This document shows, piece by piece, positions 7,687-14,804 of a stretch of DNA of 22,398 nt. The DNA lies in the NCBI GenBank assembly GCA_013138655.1, contig WTCI01000091.1:1-22398 (forward strand), written 5' to 3'. The notes under the pieces are model-generated. The model saw nothing but the letters and a program-made list of their open reading frames with translations, was not told the DNA's origin and did not search any database. Origin of the DNA: Desulfuromonadaceae bacterium. Its GTDB lineage: Bacteria > Desulfobacterota > Desulfuromonadia > Desulfuromonadales > Geopsychrobacteraceae. Both the position numbers and the translations under genes were made by a program. Every line of letters starts with the position of its first letter. Position 1 is the first letter of the stretch.

Positions 7687-8999
7687 TCCGTTTTTTTCGT
7701 TTTCTGCTGCAAACGCAGATACTCCATCCGTTCGCCAATGGTTTTCTCGTAACCCCGGTTGCTGGGGCGATAATATTGCTTTCCGGCTAATTTGTCAGGC
7801 AGGTGCTGCTGCGCGACCACCCCATCATCATAATTGTGGGCGTATTTGTAACCCTTGCCGTAACCCTGTTCCTTCATCAGCTGGGTCGGGGCGTTACGAA
7901 TGTGCTTGGGAACCGGCAGGGCACCCGAATTTCGGACTTCGGCCTGGGCTTCATTGATGCCGACATAGCTGGAGTTGCTTTTTGGCGCGGTGGCCAGATA
8001 CGTCACCCCCTGGGCCAGGTTGATGCGTGCTTCCGGCAAGCCGACAAAGTGAACAGCCTGCTGCACCGCGAGGGCGACCTGCAGGGCTCGTGGATCGGCA
8101 TTGCCGACATCTTCGGAAGAAAAAATCACCATCCGCCGAACGATAAACAGCGGATCTTCGCCCGCCTCCAGCATCCGTGCCAGCCAGTAGAGGGCGGCAT
8201 CAGCATCGCTACCGCGCAGGCTTTTGATGAAGGCAGAGATGACGTTGTAATGTTCCTCGGCGCCTTTGTCGTAGAGCAGCGCTTTCTTCTGCAAGGCCTC
8301 CTGGGCAATATCCAGACTGATCTGCTGTTCTTGGGCCGCAGAAGCTGCAACCTCCAATGCTCCCAGGGCAACCCGGGCATCACCGTCCGCCTGTTCGGCA
8401 AGAAAATCGAGCGCGTCGTTCTCGGCAGTGAGTTGCCTGGGGCCGAGCCCTCGGTCATCGGTCAAGGCCCGCTGCAAAAGGATTTTTAACTCCTCTGCAC
8501 CGAGCGGTTCAAGGACGAAGACCCGCGAGCGCGAAAGCAGGGCTGAGTTGACTTCGAAGCTGGGGTTTTCGGTGGTGGCCCCGATCAGGGTGACTTCCCC
8601 CTTTTCCACCGACGGCAGAAAAGCGTCCTGCTGGGCCTTGTTGAAGCGATGGATTTCGTCGACGAAGAGCAGGGTTTTACGGCCGTGATAGGCACGCTGT
8701 TGCTTGGCTTCAGCGACAATTTCGCGGACATCCTTAATGCTGCCGAGAACCGCCGAGAAATAGACGAAACGGCTTTGGCTGCTGTTGGCGATCACCTGTC
8801 CGAGGGTGGTCTTCCCGGTTCCGGGTGGTCCCCAGAAGATGACCGAAGAGAGCTGATCCGATTCGATCAGGCGGCGCAGTAATCTCCCTTCGCCGAGCAG
8901 CTGCTGTTGCCCGACAACCTCGTCGAGGTTGCGTGGACGCATCCGTTCAGCCAATGGCGTGTTGGAATGATTCGGGGCGGCCTGTGCAAAGAGATCCAT
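7683..8999 (-). CDS. rarA: RarA/MgsA-type AAA+ ATPase, replication-associated recombination protein A
   Basis: 438 residues from ATG 8999. This clamp-loader-like AAA+ ATPase acts at stalled replication forks. Visible features are Walker [10 protein letters not shown] (about 57-65), Walker [11 protein letters not shown] (about 110-119), the sensor region [18 protein letters not shown], and a C-terminal helical/tetramerisation region with [12 protein letters not shown] and [16 protein letters not shown], typical of this family rather than of RuvB or DnaX. ATG 8999 was chosen over an upstream in-frame TTG (9029) because AGGA lies 6 bases before the ATG and family members start near MDLF. It overlaps the following yidD-like gene by 4 bases. 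Full length, no anomalies. Confidence 0.95.
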   Translation of the reverse strand: MDLFAQAAPNHSNTPLAERMRPRNLDEVVGQQQLLGEGRLLRRLIESDQLSSVIFWGPPGTGKTTLGQVIANSSQSRFVYFSAVLGSIKDVREIVAEAKQQRAYHGRKTLLFVDEIHRFNKAQQDAFLPSVEKGEVTLIGATTENPSFEVNSALLSRSRVFVLEPLGAEELKILLQRALTDDRGLGPRQLTAENDALDFLAEQADGDARVALGALEVAASAAQEQQISLDIAQEALQKKALLYDKGAEEHYNVISAFIKSLRGSDADAALYWLARMLEAGEDPLFIVRRMVIFSSEDVGNADPRALQVALAVQQAVHFVGLPEARINLAQGVTYLATAPKSNSSYVGINEAQAEVRNSGALPVPKHIRNAPTQLMKEQGYGKGYKYAHNYDDGVVAQQHLPDKLAGKQYYRPSNRGYEKTIGERMEYLRLQQKTKKTE

Positions 9000-9027
9000 A
9001 CCGATTCCTGTTCTCTGAAGGAGCCTC

Positions 9028-9057
9028 AATGTAGCATGCTGCAGTTATCAATAACAA
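9028..9057 (-). promoter_or_regulatory. Possible promoter for rarA
   Basis: On the minus strand TTGTTA (plus 9052-9057) and TACATT (plus 9028-9033) are separated by 18 bases, each matching 4 of 6 sigma70 consensus positions. Transcription would start about 20 bases before the rarA ATG. Moderate matches only. Confidence 0.3.
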
Positions 9058-9190
9058 CAGTCTAAGCCTTTGAATCCGATAGACTTGTCCCCTTTGTTAT
9101 GGTATCTCTCTGGAGCTTCATGAGGTGCTTTTTTCGGCCCTTGGATATTGCCGACAGTCACTGTTGAAATCTCATTTTAAGGGGGACAAA

Positions 9191-10048
9191 GTGCTGAAAA
9201 AAATCGGGGTTTATGCAAAGAAAAACCATCCGGAAGCTGAACAGATTGCACTGAATATTCGTGACCGCTTCAAGCGTGACAACATCGAGGTATTGCTGGA
9301 AGATTCGCTGGCGGAGCAGATCGGTCAGATCAACGGTTACTCTGCGGAAGAGATCCCGGAACTGGTCGATCTGATCATTGTGCTGGGGGGTGATGGAACG
9401 CTGATTTCGGTGGCGCGGCAGGTCGGTCACCATAAAGTGCCGATTCTCGGTATCAATCTCGGGCGCTTGGGATTTTTGACCGAAGTGACCCAGGCGGAAT
9501 TACCCGAAATGCTTGATCGGCTGATCACCGGTGATTACGAGATAACTAATCGGATGATGCTTGATGCGGCGATTCGGCGCAACGGGAAGGTCATCGGGGA
9601 ATACACGGTTCTCAACGACGTGGTCATCAACAAGGGGGCTCTGGCGCGGATTATCGATATGGAAACCTATGTCGATGGGCGGCATCTGAGTACCTACAAG
9701 GCCGACGGTTTGATTGTCGCGACACCGACGGGCTCAACAGGTTATAATCTGGCGGCGGGGGGGCCGATTATCTATCCCGAGATCAATAGCCTGGTTATTG
9801 CTCCGATCTGCCCGCATATGCTGACCAACCGACCGATTGTGGTCTGGAGTAAATCGTTTATCGAGATCAAGATCAAGTTTGAGGATGACGTGGTCTTTTT
9901 TACTGCGGATGGACAGGTGGGGCGTAAGTTGCTGCCGGGTGATGTGGTTGAGGTCCGTCGTTCTGCGGCCAGAACCCGGTTGATTACCAGCCCGAGTAAA
10001 GATTATTTTGAAATCCTGCGCACCAAGTTGAGCTGGGGAGAGCGTTAG
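9191..10048 (+). CDS. nadK: NAD kinase
   Basis: Cytoplasmic enzyme that phosphorylates NAD to NADP with ATP or polyphosphate. 285 residues from GTG 9191, a normal family length. The GTG is preceded by AAGGGGG with good spacing, and the protein then starts with KKIGVYAKK, as expected; the longer open frame from 9125 adds an atypical extension. Motifs: GGDGT (about 66-70) with the catalytic Asp, GINLGRLGFLTE, LNDVVINKG (the conserved ND near 141-142), and TPTGSTGY (about 178-185), followed by GGPII and the LTNRPIV segment. recN follows after 32 bases on the same strand, a frequent bacterial pairing. Confidence 0.96.
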   Translation: MLKKIGVYAKKNHPEAEQIALNIRDRFKRDNIEVLLEDSLAEQIGQINGYSAEEIPELVDLIIVLGGDGTLISVARQVGHHKVPILGINLGRLGFLTEVTQAELPEMLDRLITGDYEITNRMMLDAAIRRNGKVIGEYTVLNDVVINKGALARIIDMETYVDGRHLSTYKADGLIVATPTGSTGYNLAAGGPIIYPEINSLVIAPICPHMLTNRPIVVWSKSFIEIKIKFEDDVVFFTADGQVGRKLLPGDVVEVRRSAARTRLITSPSKDYFEILRTKLSWGER

Positions 10049-10080
10049 GATCAACAGTTTTAATTCCAAGTGTAGATTCA

Positions 10081-11757
10081 ATGATCACCGATCTCATCAT
10101 CAAAAATTTTGCCATTATCGAAAATCTCCATGTCACTTTTGGTCAGGGGTTCAATGCTCTGACCGGGGAAACCGGTGCCGGCAAGTCGATTGTCATCGAT
10201 GCCGTTAACCTGCTTCTGGGTGGCCGGGCTCGGGGCGAGGTTATCCGTACGGGCGCAGAAGAGGCGTCGGTTGAAGCGGTTTTTGATCTGCAGGAGGACT
10301 CCGCTGTCCTTTGTCAGTTGCTTGAGAGAGGGCTGGAGGCAGGAGAGGAATTGCTGGTCCGGCGGGTCATCTCCCGTTCCGGTAAAAACCGTGTTTTTGT
10401 CAATGGTTCTTTGGTGCCGTTGGCCCAGTTACGCGAATTGACCAGCCAGTTGGTGAATATCTACGGGCAGCATGAGCATCAGAATCTGCAGCGCAGCGAA
10501 ACCCACCTTGAGTTGCTTGACAATTTTGCTGACCTCGGCGCCCACCTGGATCAATATCGCCAGGCGTTTCTCAACTGCCAACAATTGCAGCAGCGTTTAA
10601 ATGACCTGGACATGGCTGAGCGGGAACGACAGCAGCGGCTCGATATGCTCGATTTTCAACGTCAGGAGCTGTCTGCAGCCGGGTTGGTGGCTGAAGAAGA
10701 TGTTGAACTCGAGCAGGAACGTACTTTGTTGGTGCATGCTGAAAAATTGACGGCGGCAACTTCCGGTGGGTATGAGGTTCTTTATGGTGGACAACAGGCA
10801 GTTTGTGAGAAAGTAAGCGAAGTTGCCGAGCAACTTGAAAATCTCGCGGATATTGATCCTCAGCTGACACCCTTGGGCGAGAGTTTGCGGAGCAGTCTTT
10901 ACAGCCTTGAGGATGTCGCCAATGAACTGAGAGCCTATGCGGACAAGCTTGAATTCGACCCGGAGCGGCAACAGTGGGTTGAAGAGCGTCTGGCACTGCT
11001 GGCCAACCTGAAAAGGAAGTATGCCCCGACCGTTGCCGCGCTGCTTGAGTACCAATCCGCCATCGAAACAGAATTGGCAGATTTGAGCGATGTTGCCGGG
11101 CGCCGGGAAGAGTTGCAGCAACAGTTGGATAAGGCCCGGTCGACGGCTTTTCGGCTGGGAGAAGCGTTGAGTCTGCTGCGCAAAAAGGCTGCGGCAGAGC
11201 TTGCCGTTGCGGTGGAAAAGGAACTTGCCGATCTGGCCATGTCGAAAGCACGCTTTGAGATGCGTCTGTCTCCCCTCGCCGAGCCTGGCCCCGACGGATT
11301 GGAAAAGGGAGAGTTCTTTCTTGCGGCCAACCCCGGTGAAGCAGCGCAGCCTTTGGTCAGGATTGCTTCCGGAGGGGAGTTGTCGCGGATTATGCTGGCA
11401 TTGAAGCGCAGTGCTCCCGAGGGGGACGGTGTGCGAACCCTGATTTTTGACGAGGTTGATGCCGGTATCGGTGGGGAAGCTGCGACCGCTGTGGGTGAGA
11501 AAATCTGTCGGTTAGGTAGGCAATTACAGGTTCTCTGCGTGACCCATCTGCCGCAGGTCGCTGCTTTTGCCGATCGGCATTACCTGGTTGCCAAAAGCGA
11601 AATTTCCGGGCGGACTTCAGCCCGGCTTGAGCTTCTTAACGAGCATGACCGGGTTACCGAAATGGCCCGCATGCTGGGTGGGGCACATATCGGGGCAAGA
11701 ACCCTTGAGCACGCCCGGGAATTGATTGCCAGCTCCCGCAAGCGGAGCGCTGTTTAA
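10081..11757 (+). CDS. recN: DNA repair protein RecN (SMC-like ATPase)
   Basis: 558 residues, full length. RecN is a cohesin-like ATPase that acts in double-strand break repair. The N terminus MITDLIIKNFAIIE leads into Walker A GETGAGKS (29-36). A long glutamine- and glutamate-rich coiled coil fills about 150-370. The ABC signature SGGELSR lies near 430 and Walker B LIFDEVDAGIGGEA near 453-466, followed by CVTHLPQVAAFAD. The start ATG lacks a strong Shine-Dalgarno, and the 32-base gap after nadK suggests expression from the upstream transcript. No LexA-type box was recognised immediately upstream. Confidence 0.97.
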   Translation: MITDLIIKNFAIIENLHVTFGQGFNALTGETGAGKSIVIDAVNLLLGGRARGEVIRTGAEEASVEAVFDLQEDSAVLCQLLERGLEAGEELLVRRVISRSGKNRVFVNGSLVPLAQLRELTSQLVNIYGQHEHQNLQRSETHLELLDNFADLGAHLDQYRQAFLNCQQLQQRLNDLDMAERERQQRLDMLDFQRQELSAAGLVAEEDVELEQERTLLVHAEKLTAATSGGYEVLYGGQQAVCEKVSEVAEQLENLADIDPQLTPLGESLRSSLYSLEDVANELRAYADKLEFDPERQQWVEERLALLANLKRKYAPTVAALLEYQSAIETELADLSDVAGRREELQQQLDKARSTAFRLGEALSLLRKKAAAELAVAVEKELADLAMSKARFEMRLSPLAEPGPDGLEKGEFFLAANPGEAAQPLVRIASGGELSRIMLALKRSAPEGDGVRTLIFDEVDAGIGGEAATAVGEKICRLGRQLQVLCVTHLPQVAAFADRHYLVAKSEISGRTSARLELLNEHDRVTEMARMLGGAHIGARTLEHARELIASSRKRSAV

Positions 11758-11779
11758 TTTTTATAAAACAGGAGCGACC

Positions 11780-12235
11780 ATGATCCGTCATGCCGGAATC
11801 AGCGATGCACGTGCGATTCATCAGTTACTTTTATCTTATGCCAACGACGGACAACTTTTGGGTCGTTCACTGTCTGAAATTTATGAAATCATCCGCGATT
11901 TCTACATTTACGAAGAGGACGGTGAAGTGCTTGGTATTGGTATCCTGGAGATCTGCTGGGAGGATCTGGCAGAAGTTCGCTCTTTGGCGGTGGCTTCGGG
12001 ACAGCAGGGTAAAGGGATCGGCCGCAAGATTGTTGAGTGCTGTCTCGAAGAGGCGAGGGGGCTCGGCATTAAGCGGGTCTTCGCCTTGACCTACCAGCCG
12101 GAATTTTTCAAACATCTTGGATTCTACGATATCGAGAAATCTGAGTTGCCGCAAAAGATTTGGGGAGCCTGTTTGAAATGCGTTAAGTTTCCCGATTGCG
12201 ACGAGCTTGCATTGGCAATCGATCTCCACAATTAA
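11780..12235 (+). CDS. GNAT N-acetyltransferase, short ArgA-type
   Basis: 151 residues from ATG 11780, with AGGAG 7 bases upstream. A single GNAT domain: the acetyl-CoA loop reads QQGKGIG (75-81) and is preceded by the strand EVRSLAV; HLGFYDIEKSELPQKIW and the C-terminal CLKCVKFPDCDELAL follow. That last cysteine-containing tail and the ELPxKIW segment are characteristic of stand-alone N-acetylglutamate synthases (first step of arginine biosynthesis: acetyl-CoA plus glutamate), which lack the kinase-like domain of E. coli ArgA. Substrate assignment is from family resemblance; no arginine genes are adjacent. It starts 22 bases after recN and is probably co-transcribed. Confidence 0.85.
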   Translation: MIRHAGISDARAIHQLLLSYANDGQLLGRSLSEIYEIIRDFYIYEEDGEVLGIGILEICWEDLAEVRSLAVASGQQGKGIGRKIVECCLEEARGLGIKRVFALTYQPEFFKHLGFYDIEKSELPQKIWGACLKCVKFPDCDELALAIDLHN

Positions 12236-12237
12236 AT

Positions 12238-12337
12238 CACCCTATTGCGATGTTATTGTAAGAGCATATTTTTCCATCTATTCTTAAGAAAAACTAAAAA
12301 ATACAGCTAACTTGGTGCAATAATAGGGTGTTTTTTT
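12238..12337 (+). terminator. AT-rich inverted repeat with T tract, probable end of the nadK-recN-GNAT unit
   Basis: CACCCTATT (12238-12246) pairs perfectly with AATAGGGTG (12322-12330), and an ATTG/CAAT block extends the stem across a bulge. A run of seven T follows at 12331-12337. The enclosed region of about 75 bases is AT-rich and contains the perfect palindrome TTCTTAAGAA (12281-12290). The stem plus T run looks like a terminator, but the loop is unusually large for the intrinsic type. A regulatory leader or a larger folded RNA is the alternative. Confidence 0.45.
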
Positions 12338-12515
12338 ATAGTTGTTGCAGCTCGGCTTGTTTACGTCGGCAATTTTCGCCCTCATGGGGGCCGCCGATAA
12401 GGTTGCAACGGCTTCAGGACCTTTTCAAAGTCGATCGTTTCCTTGCTCCTCAACGGCAGGAAAACTGCTTTTAGAGAGCACCGAAAGGTTGATTGCCACG
12501 TAGGTGTTGGGTGGG
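12338..12515 (+). promoter_or_regulatory. Presumed promoter and structured leader of the cytochrome cluster
   Basis: The interval between the T tract and the NHL gene must carry the control region of the downstream cluster. TATAGT (12337-12342) is a good -10 match but lacks a convincing -35: TTGGTG at 12312 is 19 bases away. A nested hairpin can form from CGGC (12367-12370), GCCC (12378-12381), GGGC (12388-12391) and GCCG (12393-12396). GTTGCA and TGCAAC elements flank it and could close an outer stem. I looked for the c-di-GMP (GEMM) riboswitch signature, common upstream of cytochrome genes in this group, and did not see its conserved GGCAAACC or GACGCAAAG segments. Confidence 0.3.
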
Positions 12516-13922
12516 ATGAGCTATCGATTGCCGGAAAATATTTATCAGGAAGGAACCTCTTGCCCCGGTCTCTGGAGGTATTGGGGAGGGCTGGTGTTGC
12601 TGTTCCTGATGTTGTTCTCATCTGTTGCCGTTGCTGCTGTCGCGACAATTCAGCCGATTCGTGTCGTTAAGGTGATTGATCGTGACGAGGCCGGTTTCCC
12701 GATCCGCTTTCCTGCTGCTTTAGCTTACGATCCGACAGCGGATGAGATTTACATCGCCAGCCCGTTAAAGAACAAGCTGGTGTTACTGACCTCGGATTAT
12801 TTTCCTTACCTGTCGATCGGTTCCGGGCGCGGGCTCAAGAGTATCAGTGGCAGCTATCTAAAAGATGGGATGCTCTATGTATGTGTCGGTGCCAGTCGTG
12901 AAGACGCAAATCCTCATATCGCGGTCTACGATAGTGCTTTTCTACCGCAGAAAAAAATCTATTTTCCCGAACCCAAAAATTTTTCTCCTCTCGACCTTGT
13001 TGTGGGTAAAAATGACCATTTTTACCTGGTGGGTTCTAATAGAATCGGGGTTGTTGTCCTCGATCCGGAAGGTCATTATTTGCGGACGATCGAGCCGCGT
13101 GATGAAGTTCTCGGGGTGAGAGAAAAAGCCCCGATTCTGGCCCTGGATGTCGATCGGGAAGGGAATCTTTACTTTGTCAGCGAAGCGATGGGGCGCGTTT
13201 TCGTCTACGACCGGGATGAGCGGTTTCTTTACAAGTTTGGAGAAAAAGGAGGAGATGCCGGGAAACTCTCGCGGCCGCGTGGTATCGCTTTGGACGATTT
13301 CAGGCAGCAGGTTTATATCGTTGATTATCAGCGACATGCCGTTAGTGCGTATGCCATGACGGGAGAATATCTCTTTGAAATTGGCGGCATGGGCCAGGGG
13401 CGTGGCTGGTTTTATTATCCCAATGATGTTTTGGTCGACGGGCGGGGGCGATTGTTGGTCGCTGATACCTTTAACCATCGGGTGCAGGTTTTCGAATTTA
13501 CCACTGCGCCTGTTCCGGCAAGGCCGCTTGAACGTGAAGAACTGGTGGCTGACGCGGCAGGTGAAAGAGCTGGCGGGGTTGTGCCTGTGGCCGAAACGGA
13601 AACCATTGCCATCAATAAGATTGATGTGACCCTGCCTGATGACGCTGTCGGTGATTTCCTGGTTCTGGTTTTGATCAGCAGGCAAGAGGCTGAAGCGATA
13701 ACTTTGGCAAACCGTCTGGCGGGGCAGGGCGATCAGGTGCATATTGCGGAGCTGGATATGGGGAAACGGGGGATCTGGTATCAGGTTTTGGTTGGTCCTT
13801 ATGTTGACCCTTTACAGGCGCATGCCGCCGCAGAAAAATTCCGCCATGCGGAACAGTCTCCGACCATTTTGAAGACCCGAGGCGAGGCCACCAGCTTGCA
13901 GGTGCCCTTGGGTCCGGAGTGA
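12516..13922 (+). CDS. Exported NHL-repeat beta-propeller protein with C-terminal SPOR domain
   Basis: 468 residues from ATG 12516 (an in-frame GTG at 12504 is the alternative; neither has an ideal Shine-Dalgarno). A polar N terminus precedes a hydrophobic segment at about 24-42 ending SSVAVA, a signal peptide or anchor. Residues 60-330 form propeller blades; the clearest NHL repeats are SRPRGIALDD...VYIVDYQRHAVSAY and YPNDVLVDG...LLVADTFNHRVQVF. After a linker, residues 376-446 have the SPOR pattern (two hydrophobic strands around a helix, then WYQVLVGPY and alanine-rich helix). SPOR domains bind denuded septal peptidoglycan; NHL propellers are generally scaffolds. It is first in the cluster, 40 bases before the 12-haem cytochrome. 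NHL proteins beside multihaem cytochromes are, from memory, frequent in Geobacter, where their role is poorly defined. Confidence 0.85.
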   Translation: MSYRLPENIYQEGTSCPGLWRYWGGLVLLFLMLFSSVAVAAVATIQPIRVVKVIDRDEAGFPIRFPAALAYDPTADEIYIASPLKNKLVLLTSDYFPYLSIGSGRGLKSISGSYLKDGMLYVCVGASREDANPHIAVYDSAFLPQKKIYFPEPKNFSPLDLVVGKNDHFYLVGSNRIGVVVLDPEGHYLRTIEPRDEVLGVREKAPILALDVDREGNLYFVSEAMGRVFVYDRDERFLYKFGEKGGDAGKLSRPRGIALDDFRQQVYIVDYQRHAVSAYAMTGEYLFEIGGMGQGRGWFYYPNDVLVDGRGRLLVADTFNHRVQVFEFTTAPVPARPLEREELVADAAGERAGGVVPVAETETIAINKIDVTLPDDAVGDFLVLVLISRQEAEAITLANRLAGQGDQVHIAELDMGKRGIWYQVLVGPYVDPLQAHAAAEKFRHAEQSPTILKTRGEATSLQVPLGPE

Positions 13923-13962
13923 TTGAATCTGCTTTGTTGCCGGGATATAAGGAACTTTGGCT

Positions 13963-14757
13963 ATGAACCCTCATGGTTGTAATCTCTGCACGCTCGTTCT
14001 TGTGAGTCTGTTGTTGCTGATCTTCGGATCAGTCGTCTTGGCTCAGGATGGCCAACAGTTAGCGCCGAACGATTGTCAGAAATGTCATAAGTTGCAGATT
14101 GATGAAATCGCTGCTTCGGGGAGAGGGCATCGTGATGCCGTGAGCTGTGTCGATTGTCACCTTGAACATCCCCCCAAGGGAACTCAGGCCATCCCCGATT
14201 GTGCCATGTGCCACGAAGCTTCTGCCAACGCCCATTTTTCTTCTCCTGATTGTCTGGGCTGCCACCCCCCGCACAGCCCGCGCAATATTGAGTTCAGCCA
14301 GGCGACCCGCGTCCGGGCAGCCTGCTCGGGGTGTCATCAAGTGCAGGATGATGAGTTGTTCGATTACCCGAGCAATCATTCGGTCCTTGATTGCAAGGAG
14401 TGTCATTTGCAACACGGAACCTTTGTCTCCTGCCTGGAATGTCATGAAGCGCATCTGGAAACCCAGGTTTATGATAATTGTCGTGAATGTCACCGGCCGC
14501 ACATGCCGTTGAAGATTGCGTATCAAAACACCATTGAGTCAGCAGCCTGCACGGTTTGTCATCCGCAGGTCGGGAAAATACTGGAGGAGAACCGGACCCG
14601 ACATCACGACCTTCTCTGTGTTTATTGTCACAAGTCCCAGCACAAACAGATACCGGGCTGTATCACCTGTCATGGAGAGTCGCATTTCCGGGCAATCCGC
14701 GTGAATTTCCCGGATTGTAACGACTGTCATGTCGGGCCGCATGATCTTGTGAATTGA
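13963..14757 (+). CDS. Periplasmic 12-haem c-type cytochrome
   Basis: 264 residues with a signal peptide (about 1-27, ending VVLA). The mature part has twelve CXXCH motifs, in order CQKCH, CVDCH, CAMCH, CLGCH, CSGCH, CKECH, CLECH, CRECH, CTVCH, CVYCH, CITCH and CNDCH, about one haem per 20 residues. That density implies a haem-wire fold, with many extra histidines (HPPHSPR, HEAH, RPHMP) available as distal ligands. ATG 13963 was chosen over the in-frame TTG at 13957 because AAGGA lies 9 bases before it. It sits between the propeller gene and the outer-membrane barrel gene. Electron relay across the periplasm or inside the barrel is inferred from context. No catalytic domain is seen. Confidence 0.93.
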   Translation: MNPHGCNLCTLVLVSLLLLIFGSVVLAQDGQQLAPNDCQKCHKLQIDEIAASGRGHRDAVSCVDCHLEHPPKGTQAIPDCAMCHEASANAHFSSPDCLGCHPPHSPRNIEFSQATRVRAACSGCHQVQDDELFDYPSNHSVLDCKECHLQHGTFVSCLECHEAHLETQVYDNCRECHRPHMPLKIAYQNTIESAACTVCHPQVGKILEENRTRHHDLLCVYCHKSQHKQIPGCITCHGESHFRAIRVNFPDCNDCHVGPHDLVN

Positions 14758-14804
14758 CCTGTTCTGCTGCCTGTTGAAAGACGTAGCCCCGAAATTAAAA
14801 CGTT

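Noticed and set aside
10571..11251. 226-codon minus-strand frame inside recN
   Set aside because: It is the antisense shadow of the RecN coiled coil, without a domain or ribosome site.
12338..12515. c-di-GMP (GEMM) riboswitch before the cytochrome cluster
   Set aside because: Expected from the lineage, but the conserved GGCAAACC and GACGCAAAG segments are absent. The visible hairpins do not fit the model.
14059..14526. 155-codon minus-strand frame opposite the 12-haem cytochrome
   Set aside because: It is antisense to a run of CXXCH motifs; the opposite-strand openness follows from the repeated codons.
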